Shown: in pieces, positions 31,903 through 41,520 of the stretch | Layout of the letters: every line of letters starts with the position of its first letter | Position numbering within the stretch: position 1 is the first letter of the stretch | DNA from: Cryptomeria japonica | Taxonomy: Eukaryota > Streptophyta > Pinopsida > Cupressales > Cupressaceae | Reading direction: 5' to 3' | Assembly (NCBI RefSeq): GCF_030272615.1 | Contig: NC_081406.1 | Span: 265,393,192-265,455,191 of the forward strand | DNA length: 62,000 bases | The notes under the pieces: generated by a model | What the model saw: only the letters and a program-made list of their open reading frames with translations | Told to the model about the DNA's origin: nothing | Databases searched by the model: none | Position numbers and translations under genes: made by a program

Positions 31903-33027
31903 TGTTGTATTGATGATGACTGTAATGTATTCATCACTTGTTGTCATTGATGAAACACTCTCTCACACACATATGATTACATTGACTACAGGTGTAACTT
32001 CATTGGTTTACACTAATAACCGGTATGTTTAAGGTCTATCTCTAACCGGTACTCTGTGTCAATCGATATGTGCTTAAGAGATAACCTATGGTTATATTAA
32101 GTCGACATCAAAATCAAGATGAAAATGAAGATGGAGATCAAACGGTAGATTCCAGGACAACGGTTCACATGTTTTTTTCCAATGGGTATTGACTATTCTA
32201 ACCGGTATCTGATTTTGTGATTAGTTACCAGCACCATCTTCCTGACGGTCATTTTTTTGATGAGTTATGTTTACTTGTCTAGATACACTGCACCTAGGAA
32301 ATTGTGTTTTGATTTCCTATGGCCGACATAAGATTTGTATGTCTATTTAAAGACATCTTAGTGAGTCATTTAAGAGTGAGAACTGATATAGGAGAGGATT
32401 TTATATGAATACTGATATGCATAAAGAATGAAAGCTTTTTGTTGAAGAGAGATAAGTGTTAAGATGAAGAGCAGTGTTGAATGTACTTAGAATGATCTGA
32501 TCAAGCAAGTCTTGTGCTACTTAGAACATATCAAACCTTTCTTGTTGTTTTCTAATCATTACAACATAATCAAATCCCCTAACCACATAAGCTCTAACAA
32601 GCTTCTTTGTACAAATCTTCTAACAAGGTGATCCATTAGTTTGGATTCTCAATTCCTCCGGCGAGGTTACTCCTAACAGGGTATTACTCTTAACAAGGTA
32701 TAAGCTTCTAATCAAGCTTGGGATCTCTAACAAGATTCGCTCCTACCAGAGCACTTTGTAAGACCTTAACTGGTCAGTTATCTATTACTGCAGATAGTTA
32801 ACTTGTGAGTTCCATCTCATTGTGGTTTTTACCTATTGGGGTTTTCCACGTATAAACACTTGTGTTATGGTGGATGTTCTACTTTATGTGGATGCTGTTA
32901 TTTCATTTTGGATAGCATGTATTTTGTTTAAATGCTTGGTTAAGTTCATCTACCGGTTAGTGTTTGAAGTTGTGTTTGTTTTGGTGTCACTGATTCACCC
33001 CCCTCTCAGTGCTTTTCAAGTCCATCA
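31903..33027. repeat. Solo LTR H inside element G
   Basis: 1125 bp, TGTTGTATTG...CCATCA, with flanks ATCCA (31898-31902) and ATCCC (33028-33032), a 5-bp duplication with one mismatch. Element C runs without interruption through the corresponding place. There is no coding content and no PBS or internal region, so it is a solo LTR left by LTR-LTR recombination. Its right end (CTGATTCACCCCCCTCTCAG) resembles the end of LTR F and points to a copia-type family in plus orientation. A TATTTAAAG box is near 32344. Confidence 0.75.
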
Positions 33028-34500
33028 ATCCCATCCTGAATGAAATAATCCAACCATTTTCTCCTATCAACCATAACTGGTTCTCTACATGCTTTCCAAG
33101 GTTTTGCAAAATCCGGGTCTTCATCATACAAGGTATTCAAATCTTCAAAATCTAATACTGTCACTCTCATCTCTGTCAGCAAATTCCTTCTCCTACTCAA
33201 TGCATCAACAACTTTGTTAGATTTTCCACTTCTATGCTTCAACATAAAGGTGTAACTCTACAAGAATTCTACCCATCTCATATGTCTCCAATTCAACTTA
33301 CCCTGACTATTCAAATATTGCGAAGCTTGATGATCTGTATACAACACAAACTCCTTAGGAAAAAAGTAGTGTCTCTATTTCTTCAAGGCTTGAACTATGG
33401 CATAAAATTCCCAATCATAGATTGAATATCTCTTCCGTGCATCATTCAATTTCTCACTGAAATATGCTACTGCTCTCCCTTCTCGACTCAAAACTGCTCC
33501 TATTGTTGTTTCACTTGCATCACAATCCACTTGGAATACCTTATTGAAATTCGATAAAACTAACACAGGCTGCTCAGTCACTTTCTGCTTCAACAATTCA
33601 AAAATTTTGTTTGCTCCGGTGGTCCACTTAAATTCCTTCTGATCTCCCTTCATGGTCTCAGCCATAGGGTTACAAACTGAACTGAAATTTCTGATAAACT
33701 TTCGGTAAAAACAAGCCAAACCATGAAATGAGCTTACCTCTCCAATGCTTTCCGGTGTAGGCCACTCAACAATGGCTTTCAATTTCTTAGGGTCCATCTT
33801 CAAACCATCCTCATATATCACAAAGCCCAAATAGACTAACTCATCCTTCATGAAAGTACACTTCTTGATATTGATCATCAACTTTTCTTCTCTCAACCTC
33901 TGTAAAACTTGTCTTAACTGCAACAAATGGTCCTCTTTTGTTCTACTAAAAATCAGAATGTCATCCAAATACACAATAACAAACTTACCCAAGAATTACT
34001 TTAATACCTCATTTATCAGCCTCATGAAAGTACTCGATGCATTAGTCAATCCAAAAGGCATCACCAACCATTCATATAGTTCTTCATTTTTCTTAAATGT
34101 TGTTTTCCACTCATCACCTTCTTTGATCCTGCTTTGATGATATCCACTCTTCAAATCTATCTTTGTAAAGTATTTTTCTCCACTCAAATAGTCCATTATG
34201 TCATCCATCCTAGGCAAAGGAAACCAATATTTCACTGCATTCTTGTTTATTGCTCTTGAATCGGTGCACATCGTCCATTCTCCATTCTTCTTAGGTGCTA
34301 ATACTGCTGGTACTGCACAAGGGCTCATACTCTCCCTGATCAAAAATTTTCTTAACAACTCCTGCACTTGTCTATTTAGTTCTTCATTCTCTGCCAGTGT
34401 CAACCGGTGTGTAGCTTTGTTAGGAAAACTAGCTCCGGGAACCAATTCCATGCATGACTGATACTTATAAGAGGTGGCAATCCATCAGTTACATTATCTG
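33006..34500 (-). pseudogene. Element G reverse transcriptase and RNase H
   Basis: Three pieces in pol order: 33996-34451 (RT start: '[20 protein letters not shown]', '[13 protein letters not shown]', '[19 protein letters not shown]'), 33375-33992 (205 codons with the Y-L-D-D box in 'FVIVYLDDILIF', then 'VDCDASETTIGAVLSREGRA' of RNase H) and 33028-33245 (the RNase H to integrase linker, 'LKHRSGKSNKVVDALSRRR'). The first two are separated by a single TAA between 33993 and 33995. The enzyme would copy the element RNA; it is very close to readable but carries several stops. Confidence 0.85.
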
Positions 34501-34521
34501 AAATGATGTCCTCATATTCTT

Positions 34522-34821
34522 TCAGCAAATTCTTATCTCTGCCAAGTGTCCTCCTTCTTGTTCTAGTCTCTCAGTCTTCTTAGGAATTAAGGCAAAACGC
34601 ACATTCTCATGTCTCAGTCCATCCATGAATTTCCTTCCATCCACTAAACAGATTCTGGTATTTGTACATACTTCACCCTTCAAAGGTTCCTCCAAAGGTA
34701 ACAAAGTTTGCTTCATCCCATTGTCCACAATAGTGTATGTGTTCTTCCTTCCATCATGTATTGCCTGTCCATCAAATTTCCAAGGTCTTCCCAACAAAAG
34801 ATGACAAATATCCATTGGCAT
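34522..34821 (-). pseudogene. Element G protease C-terminal part and linker to RT
   Basis: 99 codons starting 'MPMDICHLLLGRPWKFD', the conserved ILLGRPW end of the protease domain, then the linker ('GRKNTYTIVDNGMKQTLLPL'). The stretch 34822-34951 joins it to the DSG active site in the gag frame, with a frameshift between. Confidence 0.75.
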
Positions 34822-34951
34822 AATATCACATAAAACTTCATCATGATACTTCCCAAATTTTCAATTTTACCAAACACTATTCACTTACTAACAACTTATG
34901 TTCATCCCGAATCCATGCTATCTGATAAGGCTTAGGATGTTTCAATCTCTC

Positions 34952-36208
34952 CTATTTCAACTTATTCACAATCTCTTCTGAGACAAGATTATCTGAACTA
35001 CCACTATCAATAACAACTTTACAACACTTATCAGATACCTTACATCTAGTCTTGAACAGGTTCTTCCTCTGCAAGGGTTCTTCATCTCCTCCGGTATGAC
35101 ACAAAGATCTCCTCATCATCAACAGTTCTCCATCTTCTGGTTTATTGTTTGATCCAGTGGGGTTTTCTTCCACCAATTCTGCCCTTCCGGTAGCCTCTAT
35201 CTTCTTACATTCAAATGCACGATGTCCTTCTCCTCCACACTTAAAGAAAGTTCCTCTAAATATCCTCTTGTCTTGTCTTCCAAAGTTCTCATTTCGATAA
35301 CCATCTGGTTCTCTCCTCTGGTAGAAGTTTCTATCATCCTTCTGGTATGAATTACCCTCTCTTCTCACTTCCTTGTCCTTGTTTTGATCTATGCTGGTTC
35401 CTCTTCCTCCAGTATATCCTCTTCCTCCTTGAAATATTCCTCTGGTAAACCTTCTACCTCTACCTCTCTGTCTCTGCTCATGTCTTTTGTTCAATTTCTC
35501 TTCAGCCTTTAGTGCATACTGGTAAGCCTCTTCAACACTCTCCAATTTGATCATACTGAGTTCATCTTTTATAGACATCCACAAACCATTCACATATCTT
35601 GCAATTTGTTCAACTTCATCATCAACGTGTTCGGATCTGATGTTCAACTTGTAAAATGCTTCAGTGTAATCCTTCACAATAGATTCCTCCTGACTCAGAT
35701 TCTGCAACTTCTGGAACAAGTCCACTTGATAATTCATCAGGACAAACTTTGATTTTAACTTAGCAATCATCCAACCTCTTCTTTGTCTATCAACTTGCAA
35801 ATTCTCCCACCAAAGAGGTGCACGACCTTTCAACCGGGTACATACATATTTCACCTTCCTCTCTTCTGTAGTGTTTACAAAATCAAAAGACTTCTCCATC
35901 TCCGAGATCCACTCCATCAATTCATCTAAATCTAACTTCCCATCATATTCCAGTGGGATAAAATGAGGTTTAGTGTCTGCCCTACTCAAAACCCTTAAAA
36001 ACCTTTCTTCATCCGGATCAACTGTCGGTAGGTTCGCTTGTTCTATTGGGGCTTCTTCTTCTTCATCTTCACTTACATCTTCAATATGTCGGCCTCTTCT
36101 CTGGGCTATCTCCATGGCTTCTGACCAGGCTTCTATTCCTTGCAATATCTCCACCACAACAGGGTCTGCATTCCCACGCGCTCCACCATTCCTAGTTTTT
36201 TGTGCCAT
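34952..36208 (-). CDS. Element G gag with protease active site
   Basis: An open frame of 418 codons from ATG 36208-36206, only about 90 bp downstream of the PBS. Acidic N-terminal part (residues 40-65), gag core (residues 85-220, with 'RLKGRAPLWWENLQVDRQRR' and 'YTEAFYKLNIRSEH'), an Arg/Gly-rich stretch (residues 245-275) and a zinc knuckle at about 320 that has Phe in place of the first Cys (F-F-K-C-G-G-E-G-H-R-A-F-E-C). The last 40 residues enter the protease: 'CCKVVIDSGSSDNLVS', with active-site D-S-G. The frame ends shortly after at a stop, so gag and protease were in one frame. Particle formation may be possible; zinc-knuckle RNA binding is probably impaired. Confidence 0.85.
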   Translation of the reverse strand: MAQKTRNGGARGNADPVVVEILQGIEAWSEAMEIAQRRGRHIEDVSEDEEEEAPIEQANLPTVDPDEERFLRVLSRADTKPHFIPLEYDGKLDLDELMEWISEMEKSFDFVNTTEERKVKYVCTRLKGRAPLWWENLQVDRQRRGWMIAKLKSKFVLMNYQVDLFQKLQNLSQEESIVKDYTEAFYKLNIRSEHVDDEVEQIARYVNGLWMSIKDELSMIKLESVEEAYQYALKAEEKLNKRHEQRQRGRGRRFTRGIFQGGRGYTGGRGTSIDQNKDKEVRREGNSYQKDDRNFYQRREPDGYRNENFGRQDKRIFRGTFFKCGGEGHRAFECKKIEATGRAELVEENPTGSNNKPEDGELLMMRRSLCHTGGDEEPLQRKNLFKTRCKVSDKCCKVVIDSGSSDNLVSEEIVNKLK

Positions 36209-36295
36209 AGATTAGTCCTCTGCAATTGCAGGTCGGATCTGCAATCCGCCACCCTACAACAAAGTTTAGGACATGCAACCTCTCGAATAAAACTT

Positions 36296-36308
36296 CTCTC
36301 TTATACCA
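36296..36308 (-). other. Primer binding site of element G
   Basis: The minus strand reads TGGTATAAGAGAG, two bases after the LTR end: a damaged initiator-Met site (TGGTATCAGAGC). Confidence 0.75.
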
Positions 36309-36310
36309 CT

Positions 36311-37088
36311 TAGAGCAGTCACCAGTGAGGAGGGACCTCAAGGAGATCAGTCCAAACCGGTCAGCAAGAGTAAACACAACAAAAACACACAAATACGATG
36401 GAGGCAATGCATAATAGATAGTTTTTATTGCATGAAATTTAATTACATCCAACCGGTAACAAACAGGTTACAACATACCGACACACAGGCCTGATAGAAC
36501 AAGTCACACCAGGACCTTGAATGAAAAGATCTATCTTCTAGGTATAGTCTATGTATCTAATACTTCTTGATTACATTCTTAAGCATGATTATAAATATAT
36601 ATATATATCGATCCAAAGGATCCAGTCGGCCCAAAAAGGGATCAAAATCTGAAGAACAAGACCTAACATGCAAAATGAATAAGGTCGGCCTCCGCCAAAA
36701 TATTCCTTTTGAAAATCCAAAGGATGAAACGTAGAAGGTTGGCCACACACAAAGAAACATCGAGATCAACGCCCAAGGCTCCGCAAGCTTCGAAATTGGT
36801 TCCTATAGATCACCAGAATAGGTCTCAGGCAATAGGTAACAAAGGAACAACGAAGAACAAGAATCTGTCTAGGAAATTGATAGCAATATCTTGCTGGAAA
36901 GTGATATAAATGAGATGTGGTATGGAAGCAAGAAAGATGATCAAGTCTTCAAGTAGAATCCAACTCCACAGGATCCAGTGAGCCAAACTGGGACACACAA
37001 AAAAGAAAACTGAAATTGCAAACAAAATAGAAAGGAAATGTTTTTGGTTGATGCAAGATTGCTGTGAACCGAGGATGCTCCTGCATTA
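36311..37088 (-). repeat. 5' LTR of element G
   Basis: 778 bp, aligned with 29752-30534; right end TGCATTA followed by the TTTTG target copy (37089-37093). Contains an (AT)n run near 36597. Confidence 0.85.
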
Positions 37089-38074
37089 TTTTGTATGCTC
37101 ATCGGCGACAAGACGTGTCAGAGTAGGGGCCTACCCTAGATAGTGCAACAACCATGGATGAGTATATGACCCTAGCAGGAGAGATCTGGGATTACGGGGC
37201 CAGTGTAGTGGATGTTGGGATGACAAAGGAGTTCTCAGCTTACTTCGTAGCACATGTAGTGGCTCGTATATCTAATTCGGTAGAGCTATTTCCAGCTTTG
37301 AATGATGATGAGGAGGAGCGGCCACAAAGGTGAGGGGGTCCTAGGCAAAGAGAGGAGGATGAGGGAGAGGAGGGAGGAGATGGAGGTGGAGGGGGTGGTG
37401 GAGGTAGGGATGGTGGAGGTGGAGGCAAAAAAGGTGGTTTTATGCTTGGTGCGGGTGGGGGTGTGTGGATAGGTGTGGTGTTAGATACTATGAGAGGGAT
37501 GGAGGGTGATACAAAGAGTGGCCGGTGACCCACTTAGATGAGGAAATCTGACATTTTGCCTCCACTAGCACCTCAAACAAGGATAGGTGCACCTATGACC
37601 ATGACATAGGTACCTGTTCAGATTAGGGTGCCAACCTACCAGCAAGATGCTCAGATTAGGGCACTACAGGTCTCGGTTTAGCAGCTGCAGACACATACAC
37701 TAGAGCAACAACAACAAATTACACAACTATAGGTAGAGAGGGATACAATAGTAGAGTGTCAGGGCCAAGCAAAGGCCCTTGCTGACAGGTCAGATAGAGC
37801 CACTGCAGGTGCTCCGCTCTGGGACACACTAAGGGAGATACAGTACTTGGCCAAGGAGGCCAAGTATTATAGGTGTTTCTACAAGGATAAGGTCCCTCAA
37901 GAGCATAGAGCTCCTAGCTATGATGCAGTGGCATCCACTCGATCCAGATGTAGTCATGCGAGGACAAAGAGAAGAGGTGTTACGAGGCCATCACGACGTG
38001 ATCCATCTGGTGGAGATTCGGGAGCTGGGACATCTGCTGCTAGACCCTCTTCCTCAGGAGATAATCACACCTGA
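37089..38074 (+). pseudogene. PMD gene of element E, segment 3 (C-terminal part)
   Basis: The frame continues in phase from segment 2 after one TSD copy. Features in order: the end of the mobile domain ('YMTLAGEIWDYGASV', 'YFVAHVVARISNSVE'), a Gly/Glu/Asp-rich stretch with long runs of Gly (37370-37470), a Gln-rich helical stretch ('LQTHTLEQQQQITQL'), and a basic Arg/Ser/Gly tail with a terminal TGA at 38072-38074. Stops inside are TAG (6) and TGA (2). No indel is needed. The Ser/Gly tail resembles the end of the element A copy (1380-1439), which shows both come from the same gene. Confidence 0.8.
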
Positions 38075-39650
38075 GAGACCCGTCTTGTTGTATTGATCAC
38101 CTTTGTTGTACTGATAGACATGATACCCATTGTACATTTTGACAGTTTTGTGAGATATATATGATATATGACATTTGATTTTCTCTAATTCACATGTGAT
38201 GTGTTATTGATGATGATTGATTTATGATGCACATTATTTGATATGATGATACTATGAGGATGATTAGATACCTAGATAATAATGATGATTAGATGATACT
38301 ATGAGGATGATTAGATGTTTGTGATATGTATTGTGTTTACTTTGATATGAGATGTGATGTTATCTAAATGTTTATGATGTGAGTTGTATCTTGAAAATGA
38401 GATGTAAATGATAATGATAATGAAAAGAGATGTATCTTGAAAATGAGATGTAAATGATAATGATAATGAAATGAGACGTATCTTGAAAATGAGATGTAAA
38501 TGATAATGATAATAAAACAAGATGTATCTTGAAAATGAGATGTAAATGATAATGATAATGATATGATACTAATGCAAGATTAAGATGATGTGCAACCCAC
38601 TGCAATTGTATGCAACTAAATGATCACTTTAATTCTGTCATTGTCATTCTTGTTAGTCACTTGTTTATGCTCCTTTAGTCATCATTGAGCTTTTGATATG
38701 TTGAAATTTAATACAAGAATCATGGTATAATTAAACCCTGATGACCTAAGTATAACTTACATGATTTTTGATATTGCAATCTGATACAAGGGTCGAGGTA
38801 TAATTGAATGAAGATGACCTGAGTGTTGCTTGCGTAAAAAAGACAAGAGTTAACCATTTGTATGTGCAAAATGGAAAATCTTCAATGATATATTTCCAAT
38901 CATGTCTCGAGACAAATTTGCACCATATGAATGATTGCCTTACAAACAGAAAACCAAAGAAAAATATCAGATTCCTTCGTTGCTTCTCTAGCTCAGTGCA
39001 TCCTCGAGTAGCTCAGGAGATCTAATGATTCAGAAACCAAGATACAAATAGTCAAAACTTCATGCCAAATGTAAACAAATCACAATTCAGAATAAATCAT
39101 CCATCGTGTGTGTGTTGAAGTTGTAGTTGGATAATGATCCTATTTTCTATTTGGATAAGCAGTTTTGACAATGGTTTCCTTAGTATGCTGTGATCCTTGT
39201 TTGTTGTCTAAATGTTAAAGAGAGATGAATTCTGCCCCTATCTATGGACACTTGTTGATATGGATATATACATTGATCACCAAGCAATGGTGGGATATGA
39301 TATGGATAACTATTTAGAGAATCAAGGATAGTGACTATGCTAAGTATGTCCAGGATAATGTTGCATGTATAAGTGTTTTGCGATGGCTATGGGCTTAGAT
39401 CTGATGGAGTAAATATATGATGCGAGTACCGATAGATAGAGGAGATGTTCTCTCATAGATAGCACCTGTTGCTAGGTTTTCACCACTTGTTTTTATTGCA
39501 CTTTTTTATTTATTTCTCATTTTTTGCATTTTTCTGATTTTTTGATTTTTTGATTTTTTTGTGTCACAAGGTGCCTGTTTGCTAGGTATTCACCATAGTG
39601 ACAATTTTTTATACTTTTTTTGCTTGATCCGTGCATTGGATGACTCAAGT
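38075..39650. other. Non-coding region between the PMD gene and integrase of element E
   Basis: AT-rich with GATGATTAGATGATACTATG duplicates (38240-38310), a 46-bp minisatellite (38386-38575), no gene, and T-rich 'gctaggttttcaccac' and 'gctaggtattcaccata' phrases (39470-39600) matching 2940-3100 in element A. Both antisense PMD and sense pol transcripts would end here. Confidence 0.7.
38386..38575 (+). repeat. Four tandem copies of a 46-bp unit
   Basis: Each unit reads GTATCTTGAAAATGAGATGT then AAATGATAATGATAATG plus 8-9 variable bases. The copies are almost identical. The corresponding place in element A has only scattered AAATGATAATG words. Minus-strand frames across it are by-products. 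Confidence 0.9.
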
Positions 39651-40830
39651 GTAGAACTTCTTCAAATAGATGTTGTTGGTTGGTTCACCGAGAATGTCCC
39701 CTTCTGAATTTGACAACTGATATGCTCCTGATCCATAGGCTGATATGATGACAAAGGGTCCCAACTAGTTAGGTTCATATTTCCCCTTCTTTTCTCGATC
39801 TTGCTGATTTCTAGGATTTTATTTTAGAACTAGATCACCAATTTTGAAAGCCCTTGGGATGACTTTCTGATTATAGCTTCTGCACATTCATTGCTGATAT
39901 GCCTTGAGATGGTCATAGGCACATTGCTATTTTTCATCAAGAAGCTCTAGTTCTTGTAACATGTTCACTTGATATTCTTAATCTGGTATGAGGCCCTTCA
40001 AAGATACTCGGAGAGATGGGATTTCTACCTCAAGAGGCAAAATTTATTCTGAACCATACACCAATGAATATGGTGTAGCCCCTATGGGTGTGTAGATACT
40101 CATTCTATAGGCACAAAGTGCCAGATTGATTTGTACATGCCAATCTTTGCTAGCATCATTCACTGTTTTCTTGAGGGTTTTTCAGGATTGTTTTGTTTGA
40201 TGCTTCTGCTTGGCCATTCCCTTATGGGTAGTATGGTGTGGAAAAGTGATGTTGGATTTTGAATCATTCACATAGCTCTTGCACATATTGATTCTTGAAA
40301 GGACGCCCATTATTTGTGATGATGGAACTAGGAATGCCATATCTGCAAATGAGATAGTTGAGGATGAATGATGAGATCTTTTTTCCATTTATGATGGTCA
40401 TTGGGACTGCTTTGATCCACTTGGTGAAGTACTTTGTGGCAGTGATAATGAACTTATTTTCGTTTGAAGAGGAAAGATGAATCTTTCCTACCAGATCGAG
40501 TCCCCATTGACAGAAAGGCCACGATTGTGGTGAATGGTTGCAGCTCCTATGCTATAGCACATATGAGGTTACCATGAATTTGGAATTTAAGACATTTCCT
40601 AGCAAATTGATAGGACTCTCTTTCCATTGTCGGCCAATAATATCCCATTCTCAAAAATTTCTTGGCAAGAGTAGGACCACATGAAAGTGTTCCATAAATA
40701 CCTTCATGAAGCTCATGTAAGGCGGAGTCAGATTCGTTATGATTGAGCCATCGAAGAAGAGTACCATCTAGACCTCGATAGTAAAGTGTGTAAGCGGTTA
40801 AGGTATAGCAGGCATCTTGTCAGATGAAGC
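39650..40830 (-). pseudogene. Element E integrase, heavily decayed
   Basis: No frame longer than about 70 codons survives, but the plus-strand text aligns with integrase in the minus direction: the C-terminal end near 39660-39860 matches the integrase end of element A, and near 40180-40480 phrases corresponding to 'NNGRPF', 'GKIHLSSSNE' and 'FTKWIKAVPM' can be followed through stops. It is identified mainly by position after RNase H and by similarity to element A. Confidence 0.65.
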
Positions 40831-40831
40831 T

Positions 40832-41520
40832 TCATTTTTTATTGCGAGATAGGTCAGGTGGGAGGGTATTATTTTTGAGATAGTCATATATCTTCTCGTA
40901 TAGAGGGGAATCATAACTGGTCAGGGCACAAATGACTTGGGATGCAAAATTGTCATAGGTTGGGGAAAACAATTGCTCCACCAAGAATTTGCAACGATTC
41001 TGTTTATCTTGAATTTGTAGAAGCGAGGCAATAGTGGCCATTGCATCAACAACTCTGTTTTCCAATCTTGGAATCTTCTCAAAGGTAATGTGCACAAAGT
41101 ACTTTTTGAAGTCATCCACCATTCTCTTGTAAGGCATTAGCTTATCATCTTTCATCTGATAGTCATCATTGATATAATTGATAACTAATTGAGAATCCCC
41201 ATAGACTCTTAATTATGTGATTCTTCATTCTACAACTACTTTGATTCCTGTCACCAGGACTTTGTATTCAATAATGTTATTGGTGCATGGAAACATTAGT
41301 TTGTAAGATCTTGGAATTATTTGTCCCTCTAGAGTGACAAATAGGATGTCGGCACCCAATCCATGTTGTGTATAGGATCCATAAAAGTATAGGGTCCATT
41401 GCTTGGGTGTGATAGCAAGTACATCCATATCTGGAAATTCCACCTGTAGTGGGTGTTGGTCTGGTAGTGGTGCTTCTGCCAGTTGATATGCAATTGCTTG
41501 TCCTTTGATATCCTATCATT
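40832..41520 (-). pseudogene. Element E archaeal-type RNase H (Tat-lineage hallmark)
   Basis: Two frames: 41225-41443 with 'QWTLYFYGSYTQHGLGADIL' and 'SYKLMFPCTNNIIEYKVLVT', and 40832-41155 with 'YKRMVDDFKKYFVHITFEKI' and 'PRLENRVVDAMATIASLLQI'. The W-x-L-Y-F-(D)-G-S start, the C-T-N-N-x-x-E-Y block and the R-x-x-N-x-x-x-D-A block are the features of the second, archaeal-like RNase H found in Tat-type Ty3/gypsy elements. The first catalytic Asp is Tyr (LYFYGS), so it would be inactive; the E and D positions are kept. Confidence 0.8.

Larger units (their letters stand above)
29752..37088 (-). mobile_element. Element G: Ty3/gypsy chromovirus, interrupted by solo LTR H
   Basis: 7.3 kb on the minus strand: 5' LTR 36311-37088, PBS 36296-36308, gag-protease 34952-36208, RT/RNase H, integrase, chromodomain, 3' LTR 29752-30534. 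The ends are TGAAGAA and TGCATTA, damaged forms of the TGATGCAA...TTGCATCA ends of LTR C. TSDs GTTTG (29747-29751) and TTTTG (37089-37093) differ by one base. The PMD reading frame of E is continuous across the insertion once one TSD is removed, which confirms the boundaries. Most of pol is open in long pieces, so it is younger than E. Confidence 0.85.

Noticed and set aside
37240-37533. Minus-strand proline-rich protein
   Set aside because: It is the antisense of the Gly-rich part of PMD segment 3.
38311-38605. Minus-strand His/Tyr/Leu/Ile repeat proteins
   Set aside because: They are translations of the 46-bp minisatellite in two frames.
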